Shown: positions 55,601 to 64,000 of the stretch, piece by piece
Numbering within the stretch: the stretch's first letter is position 1
Layout of the letters: the number at the start of each line of letters is the position of its first letter
DNA from: JACVRM01 sp963809765
Lineage (GTDB): Bacteria > Actinomycetota > Thermoleophilia > Gaiellales > Gaiellaceae
Reading direction: 5' to 3'
DNA length: 64,000 nt
NCBI GenBank assembly: GCA_963809765.1
Contig: CAWEKT010000001.1
Location: 930,001-994,000, forward strand
The notes under the pieces: model-generated
The model's database searches: none
The model's input: the letters and a program-made list of their open reading frames with translations, nothing else
Told to the model about the DNA's origin: nothing
Made by a program: the position numbers and the translations under genes

Positions 55601-55895
55601 TCTCCGCGACGAGACGGGCCTGCACCTGTTCGAGTACCCACACGAGGGACGGGATGAGGGCCCGCCCGTCCGCGTCGGCCTTCGGGTTGACGTCGTGCCC
55701 TGGCCGGAGCGCCCCCCTGACGATGACGTGCCGGTCGACCGGGCGGCGCTCCGGGCGTTCGCCGAGGCGCCGGCCTCGAGCCAGGTCGTCCGCAGGTATC
55801 GCCTGGCGCCCTCGCCGCTCGTTCGCGATGATGTTCGCGGATACCGGACCGGGCGTCTCGATCGCGTGCTCGCCGGCGATTTCGACCTCTTCTAG
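52601..55895 (+). CDS. Membrane-anchored ClpB-like AAA+ protein fused to RF2-like PCRF domain (many frameshifts)
   Basis: About 1098 residues across some ten one-base shifts. Membrane helix at the N-terminus (VVGGFLILAVLAWAAFKLLE), a helical region (ARHGQAAPAALGLSALAARA), then AAA-1: VGEPGVGKTALARAAL, with Walker B replaced by WLLPGFEE. AAA-2 is canonical: GPTGTGKTEIAKALAEF, VILLDEFEKAA, SVFILTSNVGSS, FRPEFLNRLDR (Arg finger), GARPLKR (sensor 2). From about residue 830 a release-factor-2-like PCRF domain: GEPGFWERESRFATLGEVEY, EMYRGWAARRGMRAESIEL, GLHLFEYPHEG, VRVGLRVDVVPWPE. Neither SPF nor GGQ is present. Predicted disaggregase/unfoldase, possibly ribosome-linked. Confidence 0.82.
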
Positions 55896-55957
55896 CCGGT
55901 TCGCGCCGATCGTCACAAGTGGGCCGATCGGCCTATAGGAATCGCTCATAGAGCGAA

Positions 55958-55975
55958 GTAGGGTCGCCGTAGGGT
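55958..55975 (+). promoter_or_regulatory. GTAGGGT direct repeat upstream of the large subtilisin
   Basis: Two perfect heptamers GTAGGGT at 55958-55964 and 55969-55975, spaced 11 bases, with a weaker CATAGAG 11 bases earlier (55947). The gap 55896-56013 contains no other recognised element. The spacing matches SARP/OmpR-type tandem sites but the sequence differs from TTGA heptamers and no GAnnnT follows at 8 bases, so a different regulator is likely. Confidence 0.5.
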
Positions 55976-56013
55976 GAGAGGAGCTGCGGCGGCTGCGAGC
56001 CAACCCCGATCGC

Positions 56014-59000
56014 GTGGGTGGGCTCTTGCCTGAGCGCCCGCGGCCGGTGCGATTCGGACCTCGGCCGGCGTACCTCCTGGCGGGGGCCGTGGTCGCCCTC
56101 ACGGCTGCGGTCGGCGTCGCCTCGGCGGCGTCGGGCGGCGCGGATCGCCTCAGAACGCCGGTCTCGATCATGCCGCCCTCGCCCGCGACGATCATCGTCG
56201 GCTTCCACCGGGATGCACCTGGCACGGCCGGCGGCGGCCGGATCGACGCGGGAGAGCGGACGGGCGTCGTCAGCGCGCGAGGCGACGTGATCCTGGACGA
56301 CCTCGACCTTCCCCGTTCGGGCGTCCACGCATCGCTGGTGGCGGTCTCGCCCGGACAGACGCCGTCCGGCGCCATGGCGGAGTACCGCGGCGATCCACAC
56401 GTCGCCTACGTGGAGGTCAACGGCTCCAACGAGCTCGCAGCTACTCCCAACGACGTCCAGTTCGGCAACACGTGGGGGCTCCACAACGTCGGCCAGACGG
56501 TGAACTCACAGGTTGGAGTGGCCGACGCGGACATCGACGCTCCGGAGGCATGGGACGCCACGACGGGCAGCCAGAACGTCGTGGTCGGAGTCGCCGACAC
56601 GGGGATCCAGTACGACCACCCGGACCTCGCGCCGAACATCTGGACGAACCCGGGCGAGAGCGGCGGCAGGCAAGGAGACGAACGGCGTGGACGACGACGC
56701 GAACGGCTACGTCGACGACTGGCGCGGCTGGGACTGGGTCAACGGCGCGGAGGCAACCGCCGGCTCGGGGGACAACGACCCCCGCGACCAGGACGGTCAT
56801 GGGACGCACGTGGCCGGCACGATCGGCGCGAGGGGCAACGATGCCTACGGCGTCGCGGGTGTCAACTGGAGCGGTCAAGCTGATGCCGCTGCGCATCTGC
56901 GGTGCGGAGGACGACGGCTGCCCCCACTGGCGCCAGGCCAAGGCCTTTGCCTATGCAGGCCAAAAGGGTGCGGCCGTGGTCAACGCCAGCCTCGGCGGTG
57001 GCGCGTCGTCGCTGACCGTCTCGAACGCGATCGCGAACGCGCCGAACACGCTCTTCGTCGTGGCCGCCGGCAACGAAGCCAGCAACAACGATGCCGTGCC
57101 CGCATTTCCGTGCCAGTACCCGCGCGACAACATCGTCTGCGTCGCGGCGAGCACCATGAGCGACGACCCGCGCGAGCTTCTCGAACTGGGGCGCGACGTC
57201 GGTCGACCTCGCCGCGCCGGGCGCGAGCATCCTCAGCGACCACCTGCCGACGTCGTTCCTGGACGAGTTCGGCTCCAGTGCGAACAGCTGGACGTTCAGC
57301 GGTACCAACACCACCTGGGGCTGGGCGGACTTCGACGACCCGGACTGGGCGGGTACCTCGCCGATAGCCCGGATGGCGCCTACCTGAACAACACCGACTC
57401 GTTCGCGAGGATCTCCAACTCGCTCAACCTCACCGGTCGCACCGGGTGCAAGCTCACCTACTTCATGCGGCTCGACACCGAGTTCAACTTCGATTTCCTC
57501 GAGACGCAGGCCTCGACGAACGGGACGACCTGGACGACCCTGGGAGGCTGGTGGGGATCCACCGGCGAGGCGTGGTCGTCGGTCGAGGACAGCCTCGCCG
57601 CGTACGACGGACAACCTTCCGTCCACCTTCGCTTCCACTTCCACAGCGACTCGTCGGTCGACGGTGAGGGAGCCGATCTGGACGACGTGTTCGTGCAGTG
57701 CACGACGAGCCCCGGCCACCTCCACGCCTTGCGCTTCCTGCAGGGAACCTCGATGGCCACGCCGCACGTCGCCGGTGCCGCCGCCCTGCTGAAAGCGCAC
57801 GTTCCGGCCGCTACGCCCCTCCAGATCAAGGCGGCGCTCCTGGGGGGCGTCGACCCGAAGCCGGCCTTCGCGGGGATCACCGTGACCGGCGGCCGGCTGA
57901 ACCTGCTCAACTCGATCAACCTCATCGGCCCAGGATCGATGCCCGGTGCGCCGACGACGGTCAGTGCCACGCCGGGAGACGCCCGTGCGACGGTTGCCTG
58001 GGCGCCGCCGGCGTCGAACGGCGGCCGGACGATCACGAACTACGTCATCACCCCCTACGTGGGTGCAACGGCCCAGACGGCAACGACCGTCGGCAACGTG
58101 ACCACGACGCAGATCATGGGCCTCGCCAACGGGACCTCGTACACCTTCACGGTCGCGGCGCGCAACAGCGTCGGCACCGGGCCGGAGTCCACTCCCTCCA
58201 ACCTCGTCACGCCGCTCGGTGCGCCAGGCCCGCCGAGCGCCGTCACCGCGACCGGTGGCGACGGCCAGGCAACGGTGAACTGGACGGCGCCCGCAGCGAA
58301 CGGCGGTAGCCCGGTGACCGGCTACGTCGTGACGCCCTTCATCGGTGCCGTTGCCCAGACTTCGACCAACGTCGGCAACGCCACGAGCACGACAGTCTCC
58401 GGTCTGGTGAACGGCACGACGTACACGTTCAGGGTCGCCGCCAAGAACGCGCTCGGAACGGGGGCCCAGTCGGCTGCTTCGAACGCTGTCACGCCCGCCG
58501 GAGCGCCAGGGGCGCCGACCGCGCGTTACCGCCGTGCCGGGGAACGGCCAGGTGACCGTCACCTGGGCAGCGCCGTCCGACGGCGGCAGCGCGATCACGA
58601 ACTATGTCGTGACACCCGTCCGCGACGGTGTGGCGCAGGCCGACGTGACGGTGGCGAACGTCACGAGCACGATCGTCGGCGGGCTGTCGAACGGGTCGAC
58701 CTACACGTTCCGCGTGGCCGCGAAGAACGCGCCTGGGCGTGGGCCCCGTGTCAGGGCTCTCCAATGCCGCGATTCCCGATACCACCCCAGACGCTCCCAG
58801 CGGCGTCACAGCAAGCGGCGGCAACGGGCAGGCAACCGTCAGCTGGTCGCCGCCGGCGGGCTTCTCACAGGGCGCTGCGCTTCTCGACTTCTCGCTCCTG
58901 CTCATGCCGTTCCCCGCGGACGTCGTGGCCGCGAGAAATCCGATCACCGGCTACCAGATCAAGGCGTATTCGAGCGGCATCCTGTCGAGCACGACCAACG

Positions 59001-59933
59001 TCGGCGCGACGACGCAGGCCACGGTCGCGGGCCTGACCAACGGGGTGACCTACACCTTCTCCGTGGCGGCGGTCAACGTGATCGGTGCCGGTCCCGAGTC
59101 CGGCTTGTCGAACGCGGTCACTCCGGCAACGCTGCCCGGGCCGCCGCTCGCGGTCGCGGCAACCGGCGGCAACGCGCAGGCGACGGTGACCTGGGCGAGC
59201 CCCGCCTCCAACGGCGGCAACGCGGTCACTGCGTACGTCGTGACCGCGTACGTCGGGGCAGCGGCGCAGGCAGCGGTCACGGTCGGCCCCGTCGCCGCTG
59301 CGACGATCGGGGGGCTGGGGAACGGCACGCCGTACACGTTCCGCGTGGCAGCTCGAAACGGCATCGGCACGGGTCCCGAGTCGGCCTCCTCCAACGCCGT
59401 CACGCCCGCCACGCGTGCCCGGCGCTCCAGGGGCTGTGTCCGCGGTCGCCGGGAACGGACAGGCCACGGTGACGTGGAGCTCACCCGGCTCCACCGGCGG
59501 CGCAGCCATCACCAACTACGTCGTGACGCCGTACGTCGGTGGCTCGCCCCGCCCGGCGTCGACGGTCGGCGCCGTCACCAGCACGATCGTGACGGGCCTC
59601 ACCAACAGGACGCCCTACACCTTCCGCGTCGCCGCGCGAAACGCCGTCGGGGCCGGTCCGGACTCCGGTGACTCGAACGCCGTCACGCCGGCCGCGCCGC
59701 GCGTCCCGGTCGTGCTCAGGTGCGTCGTCCCGAACGTCGTGGGGAAGACGCTGGCCGCCGCGAAGCGCTTGCTCGCAGGCGCTCGCTGCCGTGTCGGCAC
59801 CGTCCGCCAGGCGTACAGCGCCCGGGTGCGCAAGGGGCGCGTGATCGCGCAGAGCCGCGCGCGTGGTCGCAGCCTGCCGCTGAACTCCAGGGTCGCGCTG
59901 ACTCTCAGCCGCGGCAAGCCTCCCAGGCGCTGA
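56014..59933 (+). CDS. Large secreted subtilisin with inserted beta domain, six FN3 modules and PASTA (many frameshifts)
   Basis: About 1305 residues, GTG 56014, membrane/signal segment PAYLLAGAVVALTAAVGVAS. S8 residues: Asp in VADTGIQYDHPD (about 195), His in GHGTHVAGTI (about 262), Asn in AAGNEASNN (about 351), Ser in QGTSMATPHVAGAAALL (about 579). The 228-residue Asn-Ser gap holds an inserted jelly-roll-like domain (about 57240-57720). Six FN3 repeats follow (57945-59690; for example GLANGTSYTFTVAARNSVG), then one PASTA unit VVGKTLAAAKRLLAGARCRV. Frame shifts near 56680, 56870, 57185, 57355, 58520, 58735 and 59410. Confidence 0.85.
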
Positions 59934-59966
59934 GCGCTCCTCAGGCGTGAGAGGCGAGGCGTTCTT

Positions 59967-61517
59967 GTGAGGGGCAGAGGACGGGAGTACGATCGAGCCT
60001 GGTCGTCGAGGGGGTCCTTCGTTTCCAGGTCCGTGCGTCACGCTTCGTCGAGACTGCGTGTCCTCGCGCTTGGTCTGGTCCTCCTCGCCGCCGGGCTGGC
60101 CGCCGCCTTCGCGCTTCACGCAGAGGCCGCCGCGCTCGTGGTCTGGCTCGATCCGGCCGGTGACCAGGAGCCCGGTGCGCCGGACATCGTCGAGCTCGCC
60201 GTCTCGAACGACGACGCAGGCTACGTCGCGATTCAGGTCGCGCTCGCGAACCGGCCGTCCATCCAGGGAGGCGACAACGTCCTGATCTTCATAGATACGG
60301 ATCGCAGCCTGTCCACGCCAGATCCGGCGCTGTGCCAGTTCGGCGCCGAGTACGGCGTAGGTCTGGCGACAACCGAGACCGAGACCGAGGCCGGTGTCCT
60401 CCGCTGCATCCCGGGCCTGGGGCTGCAGACGTTCGCGGCACCAACCTTCAGCTGGTCGTACGACGAGGACAACCAGATACTCACGTTCGAGCTCAATCGC
60501 AGCGAGCTCGGGGGCGCGACCGGATTCAACTTCCTCGTCATCGCGCTGGGACCCGGCGGCGTTCTCGACTTCGCGCCGCAGCAGGGCACGGGCGCCGCGC
60601 AGGGAAGCTACGACGTGGTCATCTCCCCGCCGCCGGCGGTCCCCGCCGCGGGCCGGAGCTGGGGCGACCCCGTCGGGGGCGAGCCCGCAGGCGTGCCGGA
60701 CGTCAAGAGCGTGCGCGTGTCCAACGACGAGGCGCGGCTCGGCGTGGAGGTCGTCCTGGCCAACCGTCCCGCGCTGAACGAGCTCGACGCCATCGGCGTG
60801 TATCTCGACACCGACTTCAACGCAACCACGGGGTGCTCTCCATACGGCGCCGAGTACCTGCTCCTGGCCGGCGGCGCGCCCGGACAGGACGACTTCGCTG
60901 CCCAGCGCTGCGTCGGAGGCGCGATGCAGGACTTCGCGCCGGCCTCCTACGTCGGCTCGTACCAGGGAACAAGCCAGACGGCGACGTTCAGGATCGACCG
61001 CAGCGAGGTGGGCAACCCGCGCGCCCTGACGTTCCGCGTGCACGCCATCCGCGTCGGCGGGTCGTCGGACCAGGCGCCCGACGTCGGCCCGGCAGGACAC
61101 CAGCTGGTGCTCGCGCCGCTGCCGCCCACCACGACCGAGACGACGACCACGACAACGACCACGGCGGTCACGACGACCACGCAGGTGACGGTGACGGCCG
61201 CGCCGGCTCCCCCTCGCGATCGCGTCCGGCCGCGGGTGCGCGCCCTGGACGGGACCGCGAAGCGGGGCGCGACGGCACGGCTGCGCTACACGGTCTTCGA
61301 CGACAGCGGCACCACGCGCGAGGTCGTCCGCATCTTCGCTCCTCGACTGCTGGGCGTGAAGCAACTGCGGCTGGCGCCGACAGAGCAGGGCGAGCTCCAC
61401 GTCGTCACCTGGCGTGTGCCACGGACTGCGAGGTCGCTCAAATTCTGCGTCCAGGCGTGGGATCAGGCGGGCAACGCGAGCGCCAGCGACTGCGGCAACG
61501 TGCGGGTGCGGCGATGA
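59967..61517 (+). CDS. Exported protein with two paralogous beta-sandwich domains
   Basis: A 516-residue protein. GTG 59967; membrane/signal segment RLRVLALGLVLLAAGLAAAF (about 30-49). Two copies of the local beta-sandwich domain: VWLDPAGDQ with NDDAGYVAIQVALANR, and SWGDPVGGE with NDEARLGVEVVLANR; each ends with TFELNRSEL or TFRIDRSEV. A Thr-rich linker (TTTETTTTTTTTAVTTTT) connects a C-terminal domain (RVRPRVRALDGTAKRGATAR, DDSGTTREVVRI, FCVQAWDQAGNAS). No catalytic motif; probably a surface or adhesive protein. ATGA overlap with the next gene. Confidence 0.8.
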   Translation: MRGRGREYDRAWSSRGSFVSRSVRHASSRLRVLALGLVLLAAGLAAAFALHAEAAALVVWLDPAGDQEPGAPDIVELAVSNDDAGYVAIQVALANRPSIQGGDNVLIFIDTDRSLSTPDPALCQFGAEYGVGLATTETETEAGVLRCIPGLGLQTFAAPTFSWSYDEDNQILTFELNRSELGGATGFNFLVIALGPGGVLDFAPQQGTGAAQGSYDVVISPPPAVPAAGRSWGDPVGGEPAGVPDVKSVRVSNDEARLGVEVVLANRPALNELDAIGVYLDTDFNATTGCSPYGAEYLLLAGGAPGQDDFAAQRCVGGAMQDFAPASYVGSYQGTSQTATFRIDRSEVGNPRALTFRVHAIRVGGSSDQAPDVGPAGHQLVLAPLPPTTTETTTTTTTTAVTTTTQVTVTAAPAPPRDRVRPRVRALDGTAKRGATARLRYTVFDDSGTTREVVRIFAPRLLGVKQLRLAPTEQGELHVVTWRVPRTARSLKFCVQAWDQAGNASASDCGNVRVRR

Positions 61518-62500
61518 CCAACGCGGCCCGCGTCGTGGCCGGCGTGTCGCTCCTGCTCGCCGGCATCGCGGCTGCCGCCGCCGTCGAGGCGTCGAGTGCC
61601 AACCGGGCGCCCGCCGCCGCGTCGCAGTCCTTCAGCGACCCGGCCGGTGACGCAACCGGCCCGGCGTCGCCCGACATCACGGGCGTGACCATCGCCAACG
61701 ACAACTTCGGCACGCTGACCGCCGCGGTCACGCTTGCCAACCGCACGCAACTGAACGAGGGCGACCACGTCCGCGTGCTCCTCGACACCGATCTCGACCC
61801 GCTGACCGGCTGTGGCGTCGAGGGGGTGCCGAAGGCGGAGTACAGCGTCTTCGTGATCGGCCACACCCAGGAGCCGGACTTCTATGGGCCGCTTCGGTGC
61901 GTCGGGGGTCAGTGGGACCTCCTGACGCCGGATGCGTCGCTCACGGGCAGCTTCGAGCCGGCGACGCAGACGGTCAGGTTCCGTGTCAACCGCGCCGACT
62001 TCGGCAGCCCGTCGGCGGTTTCCGTGTGGGTGAACGCGAACTACCAGCCGACCCAGGACGCGGTCCCCGTCTTTGACCTCGCGCCCGACCGGCCAACGGG
62101 TCACGAGTTCGTCCTCGACCCGGTGGTGACGCAGACAGCGACGAGTGTCACGACGTCGACCACCGCCCAGACGACCACAGTCGTCGGCACGAACCCGTCC
62201 GACCGCCGCCGTCCCACGGCTCGCGCTCTCCCCGGCGCCGCACGGCGGGGCGCGCTCGTGCGGCTGCGCTACACGACCGCCGACGACAGCGGAGCGACCC
62301 GCGAGGAGCTGCGCGTGCGAGGCCGAACGGTCATCACCCTGATCCGCAGGCCGCTGGCGGCGACCGCTGCGCGTGAGGTGCATGCCGTCGCGTGGCGCGT
62401 TCCGCGGCGTGTCTCCGCACCGCTGCGCTTCTGCGTACGCGCGTGGGACGCCGCCGGCAACGCCAGCGCCGAGAGCTGCGCCCGGCTGCGACTCAGTTGA
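61514..62500 (+). CDS. Exported protein with one paralogous beta-sandwich domain
   Basis: A 328-residue shorter version of the preceding protein. ATG 61514 (overlaps TGA). Signal segment AARVVAGVSLLLAGIAAAAA. One sandwich domain: SFSDPAGDA, NDNFGTLTAAVTLANR, FEPATQTVRFRVNRADFG. A Thr/Ser linker (VTQTATSVTTSTTAQTTTV) and the same C-terminal domain as the upstream paralogue (DDSGATREELRV, FCVRAWDAAGNAS). TTGA overlap with the RTX gene downstream shows a three-gene translational unit. Confidence 0.8.
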   Translation: MTNAARVVAGVSLLLAGIAAAAAVEASSANRAPAAASQSFSDPAGDATGPASPDITGVTIANDNFGTLTAAVTLANRTQLNEGDHVRVLLDTDLDPLTGCGVEGVPKAEYSVFVIGHTQEPDFYGPLRCVGGQWDLLTPDASLTGSFEPATQTVRFRVNRADFGSPSAVSVWVNANYQPTQDAVPVFDLAPDRPTGHEFVLDPVVTQTATSVTTSTTAQTTTVVGTNPSDRRRPTARALPGAARRGALVRLRYTTADDSGATREELRVRGRTVITLIRRPLAATAAREVHAVAWRVPRRVSAPLRFCVRAWDAAGNASAESCARLRLS

Positions 62501-64000
62501 AGCGACCGGCGCGATTCGCGGCCGCGGGCGTCGCGTGCTGGCTGCTGGCGGGCGTGGCGAGCGGGTCCGCCGTCCCCCAGCAGACGCTCTGTGCGGGCGC
62601 CAGCGTGACCATCCACGGCACCGACGGCAACGACCAGCTCACCGGCACGCCCGGCAACGACGTCATCTCGGGCGGCGCGGGGGACGACTCCATCGTCGGC
62701 GGCGCCGGCGACGACAGGATCTGCGGCGACGACGGCAACGACCTGCTCCTGCTGGGCCAGGCCGGCAACGACGTCGTCCAGGGCGGGCCCGGGTCGGACG
62801 TGGTGTTCGGGGGCAGCGGCGACGACCAGCTCGACGGCGGCGGCGGCGTGGGGCCGCAGGCAGTCGACTACGCCTCCTTCCAGGACGCTCCTGCGGGTGT
62901 CGTGGTGAGCCTCCCGGAGGGGCGTGCGACCGGCGACGGCACGGACACGCTCATGGGCCTCGACTCCGCTCATCGGCTCGAGGTTCGCCGACACCATCAC
63001 CGGCGACGCCGGGATCAACTTCCTGTCCGGCGGAGCCGGCGACGACGTCCTCGAGGGTGGCGGCGGCTTCGACTTCGCCACCTACGACTTCGGCGTGACC
63101 GCCAGCCTCGCGACCGGCACGGCCTCGGGGACACAGGGAGCCGACAGGCTCGGCGGCATCGAAGGCCTGATCGGAGGCGGGAGCACCTTCGCGCAGTTCG
63201 CCGGTCCCGACACCTTCACCGGGGACGCGACGGCCAACTATCTCTCGGGCGGAGGAGGGGACGACACGCTTGCCGGCGCGGCGGGCGACGACCGCGTCCA
63301 CGGCGACAGCGGCGACGACCTCGTGCGCGGGGAGGCGGGCGACGACGTCGTCAGCGGCGAGTCCGGCGCGGACGCACTCGACGGCGGTGCCGGCTCCTTC
63401 GACTCGGTCTCGTACCTCGCTGCGGCGGCTGCGGTGGAGGTCGACCTCGCCGCCGGGCGCGCGAACGGGGGCGCCGGAGCCGACACCGTTCGGGGCGCGG
63501 AGGCCGTCTCCGGCTCGGTCCACGACGACACGATCCGGGGCGACGCGGCGGCGAACGCGCTCGCGGGGAACTCCGGCAACGACGCGGTCGCCGGTGGGCC
63601 GTCGTCCGACTTTCTCGGCGGCGGCTCGGGGAGCGACACGTTGACGGGCGGCGCCGGCTCCGACTACTGCCTGGGCGAGCGGCGGCCTGGTTGCGAGGTG
63701 ACGGGCGAGCCCGGGATCCTGCCGGGGCGCGCTGCCCGGCCGCCGGTCGACACGGCCGGGCTGCGGCCGCGAGCCGCAGGTGACCTTGGAAGCGCCGACC
63801 GGCCGCTGAGCCTCTCGGCCGCCGCGGTTCGGGAGCGCAGCGCAGCCGCCTTCTCGCAGCTCGCAAGCTGCGGCGTGCGGTGCATCCGCCCGGCCCCCAC
63901 CACGCCGGAGCGCGCGACATCTGACTCCCCGCCACGCGATCTCCTGCCCAACGCCTTCCGTCGCCTGGCGACCGCGGAGCAGAACGGCGAGGGAACCGCA
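62497..64000 (+). CDS. RTX-type calcium-binding repeat protein, 3' end outside window (one frameshift)
   Basis: TTG 62497 overlaps the previous TGA (TTGA). Signal peptide KRPARFAAAGVACWLLAGVA. The body is made of GGxGxDxx(U)x nonapeptides typical of calcium-bound beta-rolls: GTDGNDQLTGTPGNDVISGG, AGDDSIVGGAGDDRICGD, after a shift near 62970 GINFLSGGAGDDVLEGGGGF, AGDDRVHGDSGDDLVRGE, SGSDTLTGGAGSDYCLG. Some non-repeat beta segments lie between (YASFQDAPAGVVVSLPE, DSVSYLAAAAAVEVDL). From about 63680 the frame stays open to the edge with a low-complexity Arg/Ala sequence whose coding status is unclear. Confidence 0.8.

Noticed and set aside
52601..55895. Programmed frameshifting as the cause of the many frame changes
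   Set aside because: Positions lack slippery heptamers and are too many; shifts elsewhere hit ftsZ and simple enzymes. Sequence error is simpler.
55947..55984. Fifth member of the TTGA-heptamer regulon
   Set aside because: The heptamers are GTAGGGT and no GAnnnT lies 8 bases after the last one, so it is listed as a separate element.
57945..59690. CRISPR-like or satellite array
   Set aside because: The periodic similarity is explained by six FN3 protein modules of about 90 residues; repeats are imperfect and coding.

Overview
The window is GC-rich DNA with dense GTG/ATG/TTG starts, short intergenic gaps and many 4-base start/stop overlaps. This fits an actinobacterium. The protein set (DUF6458, a SARP/BTAD regulator with UspA-like domains, a ParA-FtsZ pair, a CarH-like B12 regulator, actinobacterial Lhr) suggests a soil lineage such as Thermoleophilia, but that placement is inference. 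I see no rRNA, tRNA, CRISPR array, phage or complete insertion sequence. Many genes are broken by single-base shifts, usually one extra C or G on the coding strand. They hit probable essentials such as ftsZ and cluster in a few genes, so they are treated here as probable sequence errors and each gene is given its reconstructed extent.

Layout. 1-20000 is mostly housekeeping: an M20 peptidase, GrpB, an amidohydrolase, an asymmetric two-gene ABC exporter, two VOC proteins, an acyl-CoA dehydrogenase, a CrtI-like oxidoreductase, a TPR-adenylate cyclase, NUDIX and HhH DNA-repair proteins and three methyltransferases. 20138-24448 is the helicase Lhr. 24456-26959 holds a light/B12-type MerR regulator divergent from an Fpg/Nei glycosylase. 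30015-32074 is a translationally coupled parA-ftsZ pair whose FtsZ has an unusual N-terminal tail. 32250-39473 holds membrane and secreted proteins and a gamma-glutamyltransferase.

40500-51400 is a signalling and secretome region: two Ser/Thr kinases, a SARP-type regulator with UspA-like C-terminal domains, a secreted zinc peptidase, a secreted subtilisin and small secreted proteins. Four promoters here share one architecture: three TTGA-type heptamers at exact 11-base steps, then GAnnnT exactly 8 bases after the last heptamer. This is the layout of SARP operators, so I infer a local SARP-controlled secretome regulon.

51400-64000 contains a collagen-like secreted protein, a membrane-anchored ClpB-like double AAA+ protein that ends in a release-factor-2-like PCRF domain lacking SPF and GGQ, a large subtilisin with an interrupted catalytic domain, six FN3 modules and a PASTA domain, two secreted beta-sandwich proteins and an RTX-type calcium-binding protein that runs off the right edge.

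Three dispersed repeat families were found: a 162-bp structured element (two copies whose four differences all preserve pairing), REP-like GGGTC hairpins (three copies, one inside a coding 3' end) and GGAC(A/G)TGTCC units at 15-bp periodicity (two loci).
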